Positions 1 to 14,315 of a stretch of 64,000 nucleotides of DNA are shown here, piece after piece. The notes under the pieces are model-generated. The model saw only the letters and a list, made by a program, of their open reading frames with translations, did no database searches and was not told the DNA's origin. How positions within the stretch are numbered: the stretch's first letter is position 1; the number at the start of each line of letters is the position of its first letter. This DNA comes from Syncephalis fuscata (Eukaryota; Zoopagomycota; Zoopagomycetes; Zoopagales; Piptocephalidaceae), in contig JAHLTZ010000031.1 in NCBI GenBank assembly GCA_025786725.1, forward strand, positions 62,001 to 126,000, given 5' to 3'. The position numbers and the translations under genes were made by a program.

Positions 1-3158
<3,158 letters not shown>

Positions 3159-4092
3159 GACTATCGCCGCCACACCAAACAAACTATCAAGTAGATATAC
3201 AGGTGCACGTAAGCGCTAAGTAGAAAAGAACAAAAGAACGAGACTATTTTGCAATACTAATAGGAAATAAGAGTATGTCACAGGCAGGCAGTTGACAAAA
3301 AGAGTAAATGTAGAAAGCTATTCTCGTTGTTGGCATGTTACTCTCTTTCTGTCTCTCTCTCTCTCTATCGTATGGATAGCGGTGTGTAAAACGGCTACAA
3401 TAATGGACATCACGTGGTCAGATGGCTGGTTGCCACGTCGACAGTTCGAGTAACTGCGCAACAGCAACTATCGCTAGATTCATAATATACAAATAGAAAC
3501 GCATTAACATCGATGTATAGAAGGTAGTCATGCAGTTGACAAAGTAGCAACAGCAACAATAGTAATAATAATAACAATAATAACAAATTTATTTAACATT
3601 AATTGAGTGAATAGAGAAATAACTAATGTAATATTGCTTAATTTACAAATATTTATTTAAATTGCTAATAATTAAAAACTAAACAAAGCTTACTCGAAAC
3701 TTTAATGCATAATTGTACAATCAACAATACAGACTTGTTATTATATTATTAAAGATGAACTAATTATTTGTATGTTGTTTAATGATATTTACTATTAATT
3801 TTATATTTAATTCATTATTGATACGACAGAAATATGTAATTTTAAAATTTATTAATAATAAATTACTTTAATTAAGTATTATTTGTATATGCTTATATTC
3901 TATTAGATTTAATAAAACAATACTCGGCCGCAATAGCAATGATTTGCTAATAAAATTGATATCCTTTTTAGGCAAGATATGGAAATTAGATTAGATTCTT
4001 TTGAATCTATATTGACTCAACATCAATATTTCATCTTTTGTTTTTTTGCCGCTTTATTAATCTCACACTTGTAGATTTCTTGTAACGTCGTC
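3159..4092. promoter_or_regulatory. Divergent intergenic region between kinase and PPR genes
   Basis: 934 bp between two divergent start codons. It has a pyrimidine-rich CT tract around 3342-3370 and a very AT-rich block at 3540-3900. No convincing ORF or RNA gene was seen. It must hold both promoters; no specific element can be assigned. Confidence 0.45.
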
Positions 4093-6540
4093 ATGCATTC
4101 TTTATTCGTTGCTCGCACTACGGTCTTGCGCCGTACCATCGGATCAGTACGTGCTGTCGCGTTGAATGGCGTGCCACATGCGCCTTTATCATCACCAACG
4201 CAAGCATTACGACCTACTGTGCTGATAACGGCGGTGAATCCATTTTCATTAGCGCAACAAGAACGGTCTTATGCTTCACGCGATGGTGCACGTAAACCAG
4301 CAGGCGGTCAATTTAAGAAAAAGAGAAAACCAGCCGCAACATTAGTTATTAGGCCAGAAACGACACCTCCCTGGCTTGCCATTCCAGACGATGCTGAAGG
4401 ACCTGTTGTAACAGTAAACGAATCAACTTCTACAATTAAAGTCGAAAATGATGAAAAAGAAGCCAATGTATCGATAATAGAACCATGTCCGCAGGAAACA
4501 ATTGATTTGTTACTAACGAGTCCACCTAATGTAGCCTGGTTCCATTACACAGATCTGCCACTTGCCACGCGTGAACAGCTATCTACGTATACGATCAACA
4601 AATTCTTAGCATGTCTAAAACGAGGACGTGGCACTGATACACTACAGCATATGCAACAAGTTATCAATGAAGCAGAAAAGAATGGTAATGTTGATACATC
4701 AACCTATAATACACTATTACATGCTATAGTACGCGATGGCAAGATGATTGAGGCACAACAGTTACTATCACATATGAATAGCTGTGCCATTAAACGCAAT
4801 ACAGTTACGTATAACATTCTTCTCTATGGATATACACGAGCCAATATGAACCGCGAAGCTAAGAATTGTTTTGAGCAATTACGTGCCCAAGAAGACGATG
4901 TCTACCCCGATAGCTATTCCTTTACAACAATGATAGCCGCACTGTGTCGTCGTGGTCTTATTGCCGAAGCAGAAGATCTAGTAATGGAAATGCAAACATC
5001 TGGCTTCCCAATGAATACTCATTTAGAAGAAATAATGTTACGTGGGTATGCATTGGCCAATCGAATTAAAACTGCATTAAGTGTACTTAAAGTGCTTGAA
5101 GCACGTGCTATCAAAGAGACAGCCGCAGCAAAGAACGGTGAATTACCTGAAGGCACTAAACCATATCAATTGTCACCGGGTCTTTATAATGCCATTATTG
5201 GCGCACAATGGCGTGCTAAACCAGATTCACATCGTGTTATGGAGATTTACAATCGCATGCGTTCTCATGGTGTACGACCCAATCCAATGACTTATGCCAT
5301 TACTGAATTGACACCCGATGCCGGATTCAGTATGATGCGTAGCCATAAATGGGAGCCAACAACACAAGAAATGAATATATTCCTTAATGACGCACTAAAA
5401 AAGAATGACTTTACTGGTGCATTTAATATTATACGCGAAGCAGCAAAAGCGCCGGCTATTTCACTGGATGCAACAAGTTATGCCATTCTTATTGATGCAC
5501 AAGTGAAGGCGGGTCAAATTGACGACGCATTTGATTTATTTAAAGATATGCGCGAAGATGGTATTGCGCCTGATACAGTCGTGTATACAACATTACTCGA
5601 TGCATGTGCACGAATTAATGATATTGACCGAGCAAATGCTTTATTTAATGGCATGTTAGATGCCGATGTTACCGTGCGACCCAATATCTACTCCTATAAT
5701 GTTATGCTAGGCATGCTAGCTCGTAAAGGTGATCTGAAACGGGCTCATGAACTAATGGATAGCATGCCAGAACATGGTGTCATTGCCGATGTTCGCAGCT
5801 ACAATACACTGTTAACACTTTATGCGACCAAGAAGGATACTAATGGCGCATGGCAATTATATGAAACGATGAATAAGCAAGGCATTATTCCTGATGTGCA
5901 AACATTCGGCACATTAATGGATCTAAGTGTTAATAAGACAGATTTAGCATTTGGTGAACGTGTATTTAATGCTGCACTTGTTTATCCAACTATTCGTGGC
6001 GAAAGAATACTGGCTCCAATGGCTGCACAGTTAATGCAGCTATCCATTGAAGCAAATCAAGCTGCACGTGCTCAAGCTATTTGGCAGCAATTAAGTGAAC
6101 AGCATATTCAGCCAAATCAGCACTGCATTGCCACTATTCTACAAGCATGTATGCAACAAGGTCATCTAGAAACAGCCCATACTATTTGGAATCAATTGGC
6201 CGAAGACGGTGTTGAAATACGTGATCGAGCACTTAATGCCTATGCCACTATACTACTCGTTGAAGAGCGATGGGATGAAATGCTTAAGGTGTTCAAGTCG
6301 ATGCAAAATACACCATCTGATGAAACACTTGTACCATTCCTGGATAAACTACGTGAAGCAGGCCGTATCGAAGAGGCCAATGAACTATTACGATCAGCAC
6401 GACAAACACCATCTAAGGATGATAGGACATTTGATGATTCAAATCATGAATCAAAAGCATATTCACGACACTCTAACTATTCAGATCGTTACGATAATGA
6501 TAACAACAATAGAAGAAATTATCGTCAAAACCATCGATAG
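4093..6540 (+). CDS. Mitochondrial pentatricopeptide repeat (PPR) protein, 815 aa
   Basis: A single uninterrupted exon, unusual among its intron-rich neighbours. The N-terminus (MHSLFVARTTVLRRTIGSV) is rich in Arg, Ser and hydrophobic residues without acids, as in a mitochondrial presequence. From about residue 200 to 760 it carries at least nine 35-residue helical pairs with PPR signatures such as TYNTLLHAIVRDGK, TYNILLYGYTR, SYAILIDAQVKAG, VYTTLLDACAR, SYNVMLGMLARKG and SYNTLLTLYAT. The C-terminal 45 residues are Asn/Arg/Ser-rich and disordered. PPR proteins bind organellar RNA, one base per repeat, and act in processing, stability or translation of mitochondrial transcripts. The target RNA cannot be read here. 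The stop is 6 bp from the stop of the convergent SF3A3 gene, so the two 3' UTRs must overlap. Confidence 0.93.
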   Translation: MHSLFVARTTVLRRTIGSVRAVALNGVPHAPLSSPTQALRPTVLITAVNPFSLAQQERSYASRDGARKPAGGQFKKKRKPAATLVIRPETTPPWLAIPDDAEGPVVTVNESTSTIKVENDEKEANVSIIEPCPQETIDLLLTSPPNVAWFHYTDLPLATREQLSTYTINKFLACLKRGRGTDTLQHMQQVINEAEKNGNVDTSTYNTLLHAIVRDGKMIEAQQLLSHMNSCAIKRNTVTYNILLYGYTRANMNREAKNCFEQLRAQEDDVYPDSYSFTTMIAALCRRGLIAEAEDLVMEMQTSGFPMNTHLEEIMLRGYALANRIKTALSVLKVLEARAIKETAAAKNGELPEGTKPYQLSPGLYNAIIGAQWRAKPDSHRVMEIYNRMRSHGVRPNPMTYAITELTPDAGFSMMRSHKWEPTTQEMNIFLNDALKKNDFTGAFNIIREAAKAPAISLDATSYAILIDAQVKAGQIDDAFDLFKDMREDGIAPDTVVYTTLLDACARINDIDRANALFNGMLDADVTVRPNIYSYNVMLGMLARKGDLKRAHELMDSMPEHGVIADVRSYNTLLTLYATKKDTNGAWQLYETMNKQGIIPDVQTFGTLMDLSVNKTDLAFGERVFNAALVYPTIRGERILAPMAAQLMQLSIEANQAARAQAIWQQLSEQHIQPNQHCIATILQACMQQGHLETAHTIWNQLAEDGVEIRDRALNAYATILLVEERWDEMLKVFKSMQNTPSDETLVPFLDKLREAGRIEEANELLRSARQTPSKDDRTFDDSNHESKAYSRHSNYSDRYDNDNNNRRNYRQNHR

Positions 6541-6546
6541 AATTTA

Positions 6547-8465
6547 TTAAAGTAATCCTTGTCTACGAAGATCGTCGTAAGTCTTTTTATTGAACACGTT
6601 GCCATGTTGATCCTCGTATTCTTCAACTGCGTCTTCTTGTTGTCTTTCAACTTTTCTTTCTTTCTTTAATCTTTCCCATACTATTAGTGTATATCATGGA
6701 ATGGGCAAATAAAGACATTATGAACAAATGAATAAATAATGAACAATGAGTCATCTTAATAATATATATAAATAACAATTGTTATACTTACATGCAAATG
6801 CATCTTCAATAAGCGTAATTTCTTGAAAGTGTTTTGTATTAGGAATACCCAAACAACGCATACCATGAGCATGACGCCATTCCTATACGTTATTATCATA
6901 ATGATAGTTAGTAATCCATTAATTAATGCATCATTTATGTTATTGTACCTGGAAATGTCGTTCAAATGCTTTACGGCCCATATAAACAAAATTACCACAA
7001 ATCTCACACGTGTATTCTACGCCCAATCCGTGTAATTTATAAAGCCAATAAGGAATGGGCTTGCCATCCCAGCCTAGAGGCAAATTAAGTGGATTATAGA
7101 CACGTTCTTCATCCTCGTCTTCATCATCGGATACTTGGCCACCATGGCCACCATGACCGGCCATATCACCATCGCCTTCTTGTAATTCCATCTATTGGCG
7201 TTAGTGTTAGTGCTGTATCATAATTAACGGTCTATCTAGTTACCAAACGTTCGTGTTCTGTGAGTGCTTGTTTACGTTCAACGTTGGCTCGTGTGGCTTC
7301 GCGTTGTGCTTCCAGTACTTCAGCGTATTTTCGTACAATGGCTTCTTCAAGGGCCAATTCTCGCTGTTTATCTTGTCCTGCTTCACGTACACGGCGGCGT
7401 GTCTCAGCAAGTTCCTTGCTATTGTCGCCATTCCTTGATTTGCTAAAGCTGCAGCGGCTTTTGCATGTTTGGGTGATTTAAGATGTGCATCAAATACCGT
7501 CTGTTTGGAGTATTGTTTTTTGCCTATTATTAATAATAGTAAATGTTATTAACCACCATTAATGATTTAATTAGCTTGTTTTCAAACTTACATGCTGGAC
7601 AAAATAGTGCATCTTGTTCAGTATCACCTGCTTTATTAACTACATGTTGCCAACCAGGGAATGTACCTGCGTCCCACTGCTCTGTAAACTCTTCTTCTGC
7701 TTCTTGTTTTAGTTCGTCTAGACTCATTAACGGACGTGTTCGATGAAAAAACCTTTCAAAGTAGCTACGTAGATTGTTAAGATAGCTATAGTATTATTAG
7801 ATAAATATGAGTTGTTTTAATTTATATAATATTAATCGCGTATAATAATTTACCTGCGGTATTGACCATTTTTTGAATTACGTGGAATCGCATCAAGTCG
7901 ATCCACTTGTTCTAAATATACGAGATAGCTTACTCGCTTAACATCTTTCAAGTTCAAATACTGTGTATGTAATTCATGTAGATCCAGAAAACGACCATTG
8001 CCTTCTTCACCTGAAAATAAGTGCTCCAATGCTAATAGTTACGATATATTAATTGCTTATTATTTATATATATTTATCATAATTTTAGACAGAATTATGC
8101 GCCTACCTTCCGCATCTTTGTCCCAGTCACGTTGGCGAAACTCAAGTTCAAGTAGTTCGACGGTTTGGTTGGGATTACGACGGTGATAATCTTTTACCGT
8201 GCGTAAACGTTGATAAAACTCACTAAGTTCATCAGTGCCAGACATTGCAGAATCTCGGCTGCCCGTCCGCCATCTGAATCAACATACCATTGTTGTAGGA
8301 TTCGTGATCGCTGCTGTATACGTTCCAAGTATTCCTGTACCCGATGTTCAAGTACAAGTCGTTCTTTAAGCGTTTTGGGCTCTTTTAAATACTCTTCAAC
8401 GATAGCCTGCTCCAATCGTTCCAGCTCTTCGTGCGTATGCCGTGCTGTTCAATAATCGAATCCAT
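6547..8465 (-). CDS. SF3A3: Splicing factor 3A subunit 3 (SF3a60/Prp9), with three apparent single-base frameshifts
   Basis: Component of SF3a in the U2 snRNP, needed for branch-site recognition. Seven exons: 8465-8107, 8031-7854, 7785-7592, 7523-7244, 7191-6949, 6882-6792 and 6680-6547. Recognisable parts are MDSIIEQ at the N-terminus, [24 protein letters not shown], the [13 protein letters not shown] segment, an acidic stretch, then the diagnostic [19 protein letters not shown], the matrin-type zinc finger ([32 protein letters not shown]) and the end DDLRRQGLL. The frame changes near 8441-8446, 8245-8250 and 7428-7437. At each, one extra base restores the family alignment, giving 493 residues against about 501 in human SF3A3. 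A dead essential splicing gene is unlikely, so consensus error is favoured. It diverges from FAL1 with 218 bp between starts. Confidence 0.9.
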
Positions 8466-8683
8466 GATGCCGACACACGTGCAATCAAAGAAGCGAAAAA
8501 TAAGCGAAGCCACTATAATAATAGCAAGTGGTGGCGGTAATTGAGTAAAAAAGACTAACTTTTAATAAAATACTAATCAAACCAATAGCAATGTTAATAA
8601 TAAGACTAATAATTTTTTGTTTCTATTTTTTTCTCCAGATTCCGCGGCACTTTCGTCTCTTTATACTTTCTTTATTTTTCATC
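8466..8683. promoter_or_regulatory. Short bidirectional promoter, SF3A3 / eIF4A3
   Basis: Only 218 bp separate the two divergent ATGs, so both transcripts must start here. The eIF4A3 side carries a T-rich, pyrimidine-rich leader (8606-8680) before its ATG. No TATA box is obvious on either side. Joint control of two mRNA-processing factors is an inference from position. Confidence 0.5.
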
Positions 8684-10145
8684 ATGTCGTTCGATCATCG
8701 TCAGGACTCGCGATTGAAGTTTGAAACGAGCGAGGACATCAAAATTGCCCCTACATTTGATGCGATCGGTCTTAAAGAAGATTTACTGCGCGGCATCTAT
8801 GCCTACAGTAAGTGAATGGTAGAATGGCTGGTATTAGGCGTAACAGTGCCACTTACTGCTTGCCACTTGCATATACTAGATTTTGAGAAGCCATCGGCTA
8901 TTCAGCAGCGTGCGATCGTGCCGATTGTTAAGGGACGCGATGTAATTGCTCAGGCGCAATCAGGTACCGGTAAAACGGCCACCTTTAGTATCTCGATGCT
9001 TCAATGCGTTGATACAACGCTACGCGAGACTCAAGCGCTTGTGCTATCGCCAACTCGTGAGCTAGCAACACAAATCCAGTCGGTAGTATTGGCACTTGGT
9101 GATTATATGAATGTACAGTGTCATGCGTGTATTGGCGGTACAAGTGTCGGCGAGGACATACGTAAATTGGATCACGGTCAACATATTGTATCGGGTACAC
9201 CAGGTCGTGTTTACGATATGATTCGTCGCCGTAATCTACGCACCCGTAATATTAAAATGCTCGTACTTGACGAGGCTGATGAATTGCTTAATCTTGGATT
9301 TAAAGACCAAATCTATGATGTTTATCGTCATTTACCACCAGCCACCCAAGTTGTTCTATTATCGGCCACTCTACCACAGGATGTACTTGAAATGACCACA
9401 AAATTTATGACAGATCCTATTCGTATTCTTGTTAAGCGTGATGAAATTACCCTCGAAGGCATTAAACAGTTCTTTGTTGCAGTGGAACGCGAAGAATGGA
9501 AATTCGATACTCTTTGCGATCTCTACGATACACTGACCATTACTCAGGCAGTTATCTTTTGTAATACACGTCGTAAGGTAGATTGGCTAACGGAGAAGAT
9601 GCGTGAAGCCAATTTTACCGTTAGTTCAATGCATGGCGATATGACGCAAAAGGATCGTGATTCGATTATGCAAGAGTTCCGACAAGGCAAAAGGTAATTT
9701 GGATACTATGTATTAATATTAATATAAACATTTAATTAATTATGTACTATTTGATAGTCGTGTATTAATTACCACCGATATCTGGGCTCGTGGTATTGAT
9801 GTACAACAAGTGTCACTTGTCATTAACTACGATTTACCACCTAATCGTGAATTGTACATTCATCGGTAAGAGACAAATAGTTATTGATGAAATAATATTT
9901 ACCATAAATTGATATTTAATTAGTATTGGTCGATCGGGTCGTTTTGGCCGTAAGGGTGTGGCTATTAACTTTGTTAAATCAGATGATATTAAAATTCTAC
10001 GGGATATTGAACAATACTACAGTACCCAAATTGATGAGATGCCAATGAACGGTAAGACAATTAAAGACAATTTAAACATTTGACTAACAACAATAATAAT
10101 AATAATGATAACAATAATGATATAATAGTCACGGATCTTATCTAA
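8684..10145 (+). CDS. FAL1: eIF4A3/FAL1-type DEAD-box RNA helicase (exon junction complex)
   Basis: Five exons: 8684-8807, 8880-9693, 9758-9865, 9924-10051 and 10129-10145, together 396 residues, the family length. The spliced protein reads FETSEDI near the start, AQSGTGKT (Walker A), PTRELA, TPGR, DEAD (VLDEADELL), [21 protein letters not shown] and HRIGRSGR, ending NVTDLI. The whole-length match, including [15 protein letters not shown] and the C-terminus, places it with eIF4A3/FAL1 rather than translation eIF4A. It is the ATP-dependent RNA clamp of the exon junction complex, and in yeast Fal1 acts in 18S rRNA maturation. The intron-rich gene set here fits an EJC role. The last coding exon is only 17 nt. 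Confidence 0.95.
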
Positions 10146-10369
10146 ATTGCCGGAAAATAAATAGCAATAAATGATACTAATCTTTAAACCATTAATATAA
10201 CATACACATATGATAATTATTTAAATGAAACACTGTAAATAATAACTATTTTGTCTTTCATTAACTCGTTTTGTTATTGCAGACACGTAAACAATACGTT
10301 TAATTCTTATACGACACATCGATAGCAATAGTCATAGCCGTGTTAGTGGTAATAGTAATAGTAATAATA
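10146..10369. other. Convergent 3' spacer, eIF4A3 / VMA1
   Basis: 224 bp of AT-rich sequence between two convergent stop codons. It must contain both polyadenylation regions; AATAAA-like strings occur (around 10155-10163). Nothing else was seen. Confidence 0.4.
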
Positions 10370-13108
10370 TTAATCACTCAATTGGCGGAAACGATCCTCC
10401 ATTTCCTTGGCCAATTCGGCATAGGTGTTACGTAGTGCTTGTTCGCCATTAGTTGGATCTTCAAATTTCATCGACGATAACTTGTAAAGAATATCGCCCA
10501 TGTTATCACGAATCTGAGCCCAGGTAATCTGGTTTCCAGATGACTCAACCGTACGTACGGCATGCTCGTAGAAGCCAATCATGTTCTTTAGTAGCCACAC
10601 TGTCTTGTAGAATGGACAGCAACGATCGTAGCTTGAGTAGCCGTTTTGTTGTAAAAAGTCGTCCTTGATTAAACGTGCAACTTCAAGGGTAATCTTGTCG
10701 GTTTCTGCCAATCCACTCTATAAAATAGAACAGTATATGTATTAGCACTGTTCTATACAATAATTATTGATTTGGATATAGCCACTAGTACTTACCTTGC
10801 CAACCAATTGAACAATTTCCGATAAATCTTCTTCATTTTGAAGAATTTCTTTGCATTTAACACGTAAATGAACAAATTCTGGCTCTAATTGTTCATAGTA
10901 TGGCTCAAGTGTTTTTTCGTATTTTGAGAACGATAGCGACCAGTTGACCGATGGGAAATGCTTACGTTGGGCCAGCTTCTTGTCCAATCCCCAAAATACT
11001 TGGACAATACCTAGCGTAGACGATGTTACTGGATCAGAGAAGTCACCACCAGGAGGCGATACACTATTATTGCAAACAAATGGTTATGGTTATGGTTAAG
11101 ATATATCGATGCATTCTATAGGCTATGCCATTTTTCAATCTTTTGGTATAGCTGTTTAAATAAAAAGGATACGCTCCAACGACAGTAACACTGCCTTCGC
11201 GTCGAGGATTACCCAGACAGATGGTACGGCCAGCTCGTTCGTAGAAAGAGGCAAGGCGGGCACCTAGATAGGCTGGATAGCCACTATCGGCCGGCATTTC
11301 AGCCAAACGGCCAGAAATTTCACGCAAAGCTTCGGCCCAACGAGACGACGAATCGGCCATCATAGCAGCATTCTTGCCTTGATCACGGAAGTATTCCGAT
11401 AGCGTAATACCTAATTGATCATGGTTAATAGCTAAACAGCAAATTAAAACAATTGACATACCAGTATAGATGGATGCTTCACGAGCAGCTACAGGCATAT
11501 TGGATGTATTGGCCACGAGCGTAGTACGCTTCATAATTGACTCGGCCTTTCCATTGAATTCCGTGGTCAACTGATGTATTATAATAAATTTACAGTTATT
11601 AGTACACAATATGAATGCATTATCAATACATTAGTCACTTACTTGAGGGAAATCCATCAATACTTCAGCCATTTCATTGCCACGTTCACCACAACTATAA
11701 ATAACAAGATTAAACAATGATTAATAGGTAAAATATAACAACAACAGCACTATTAATAATAATTTAGCAATCAACTTACCCAACATAGACAATCACATCG
11801 GAGTTGGAGTACTTGGACAAAGACTGAGAAATTACTGTCTTGCCACAGCCAAAAGCACCAGGAATGGCCGTGGTACCTCCTTGCACACAAGGGAACAAGG
11901 CATCAAGTACTCGTTGGCCGGTAAGTAGTGGATGGTTGGCTGCTAGTTTCTCGGTTACCGGACGTGGCACACGTACTGGCCACATCTGCTTCATCGTAAA
12001 CTTGTGGGTCTGTCCTTCAAATTCAGTCTCGAGTACGACATCCTATTGTTTACTAGTGAATAAATGCTACCATTATACATGCTATACATACATCAATGGT
12101 GTACTGGCCTTTCTCGGCGATATGTGTGATGGTGCCAAGTGCCTTGGGTGGCAGCATAATGGCATGGTTGCTTACAAGCGAGTTTTCAAATACTCGACCG
12201 TAAATATCACCACCGGTAATGTGGTCGCCCACCTAAACAATAGACTAGTCAGTCGATAGTGTCCATTTGTAGCATTGATGACTTGCCTTAAAGTTAATTG
12301 GTTCAAAGTCCCAGCCAATTTGCGTATCAAGGGCCGCTGTGGCAATACCGCGTGGAATGTAAATACTTTCTGATGCTTCTTGAATGGCCTAGTATCATGT
12401 AGTTAGTTGCTGTAGTGTAGCTGTATACCGCTTAGATAGTTTACCTTAAGTGGTCGCTGAATACCATCAAAAATGTTGGTCATAATACCTAATGGTGCCA
12501 TCGTGGCCATCCATATGTTAGTATAGTTTATTAATAATAACCTGTACATCTGATCTACCTGGTCCCAGTTCCACTGACAATGGCTTGCCCGACTTGAGTA
12601 CTGGATCTCCTACCGTTAGACCAGCTAATCATTATTAAGTAGACAACAATGCATAAAAGCATAGATTAATGATATACATTAAAGGATACAAGTTTCTTCG
12701 TAGACTTGGATGGTGGCCTTGTCGCCATCAATACGAATAACTTCACCGACAAGTTCTTCGTGGCCCACTCGTACCTATAAGGTCGTCAATAGGTATATAA
12801 TTAAGCACAATGGGTCATCTTGCTTACCAGTTCGTGCATAGCAGTGCCATACATGTGCTCCGCGATCACGACTAGTCAAGTGGATAAGTATGATGGCCAT
12901 TATTACTGTAGCTATCGTGTAGCGCAGCATTACGTCACTTTCAACTTACCAGGTCCAGATACCGAGAATACACAGCCAAAATCGCTTTCACGGTCGTGAT
13001 CACGATTCAACGGCATAGCCGCATTCGCATTTTCCAAAGCGCCCGCCTATCAAGCGTGTTAGCCACCGACATAGACTATCTATCTACGTATACTCTTCCA
13101 CCTACCAT
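10370..13108 (-). CDS. VMA1: V-type proton ATPase catalytic subunit A
   Basis: Catalytic subunit of the V1 sector, which hydrolyses ATP to acidify the vacuole and endomembranes. Fourteen exons: 13108-13106, 13046-12950, 12871-12828, 12774-12690, 12624-12559, 12488-12445, 12388-12287, 12232-12092, 12042-11780, 11694-11643, 11570-11462, 11410-11173, 11063-10796 and 10717-10370. They sum to 1,860 nt (619 residues, against 617 in human) with every phase matching. Key motifs are the P-loop [41 protein letters not shown] and [14 protein letters not shown]. The first coding exon is just the ATG. The intron after exon 7 has a GC donor (AAG|GCAAGT, 12286). The P-loop region is continuous, so there is no VMA intein. 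The start is fixed by the match to the family N-terminus (MAGALENAN...). Confidence 0.95.
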
Positions 13109-13667
13109 TGAGTGTCTGAGTAGGAAAGAAAGCTAAAAGATGAAAAGACCGCGCTTAAGGTAGTTTTTTAAAACAACAAGCTTTTTGGTAAAGCGCCACG
13201 ATGACTTGAAAAAAGCGTAAATTGGAACAAAAGTGGTTGAGTAAGTAACAAATGAAGGAAAGAAGGTGATGCTTCTAGTGGATGTATACGCCACACCCAT
13301 ATAAAACACACTCCACCTATTTACCAGTTATGATGGTGTTAATAATACTAATAATGATGGCTGTGGTGGGGTTTAATTGTTAATGGAAGGTGTTTATGAT
13401 AGGAACGATGACACTATTACAACTACTACAACTATGAACTATTGTTATCCATGATAGTAATAGCGACGATAATGATGACGACCATCGTTCACCTGACACA
13501 TCACTCATTCTGTCACCAGATCTTTTCTATTGACGTCATGTTCTAATCACGTGAACTGAATAGCAAAATGGATATGTGGATATGGACTATGTAGCAACAA
13601 CAAGATATAGAACAAACAAGGCTTTAAAGTATAACATAGGTTAAAAAAACAGCATATATATAGTTTA
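13109..13667. promoter_or_regulatory. Upstream region of VMA1
   Basis: About 560 bp between the VMA1 start and the stop of the next minus-strand gene. It is AT-rich with short TNA repeats and no supported ORF. It should include the VMA1 promoter. Confidence 0.4.
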
Positions 13668-14315
13668 TTATTTGCCGACAAAGCATTCTTTCATCGTCTT
13701 GTTGTGTTTGTTAAGTGCATGTTCTTCAAGACTAGTGTCATTTGGAGTATATCGATAAGTAATAGGTAAATTAGGATTATAGTTATAAAGTGGAAACTTA
13801 CGCAGCATCACGCACAGTACAGAGGAAAGTACTGCGGCAAACAGAGCAGATGATGTTTTTGGCTGCTTCGTTCTGTGTGTAGATGACAGTAGACATCAGT
13901 AAATTAGAAAAGATTAGATTGGATTGGATTGAGTTGTTGTTACAATTTGGTCCAATTGATAATAATAGTAATAAAAGTTGTATATTGTTAGCAGTGGTAT
14001 TGATGTATTTATACAGTTGTTGTTTAAATACTTACAACTTTCTTTTGACTAGTACTGCCATCTTTCTTTGCAACCTTTGCATTACGATCACGTCGCATCT
14101 GTGCTTTTGCTCCCTAGAAATAAAACATATTTATACAATAGATAGAAAGAAACACGGATTCAGTATATGAAATAGAATATTATATAAATAAACAAAATAG
14201 TACGATATACAACAAGCAAGAAGGATTGGCGTCTATAGTACGTTGATTCATTGCTTGTGGCGCTACTTGCTGCTCTACCGCTATCTAACTTGTGACGGAT
14301 ACTTACATTACCCAT
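13668..14315 (-). CDS. Small zinc-binding protein, At2g23090/zf-met2 type, 73 aa
   Basis: Four exons: 14315-14307 (only MGN), 14113-14036, 13872-13802 and 13731-13668; phases close to exactly 74 codons. The N-terminal half is basic (RRDRNAKVAKKDG), as in the 4F5/SERF-like part of this family. The C-terminal half holds a zinc site: CSVCRSTFLC, then EEHALNKHNK and a final Cys (KECFVGK). The layout matches the short eukaryotic At2g23090-like proteins (zf-met2). Their function is not established; ZNF706-like relatives are described as nucleic-acid or aggregation-related factors. A 9-nt first coding exon makes it easy for gene finders to miss. Confidence 0.8.

Noticed and set aside
7240-7431. 63-aa ORF within SF3A3 exon 4
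   Set aside because: It is the wrong frame of the exon, exposed by the frame slip at 7433; the neighbouring frame gives the conserved SF3A3 helix.
11780-12042. Possible intein in VMA1, as in yeast
   Set aside because: The P-loop exon reads straight through GAFGCGKT and the total length equals inteinless subunit A.
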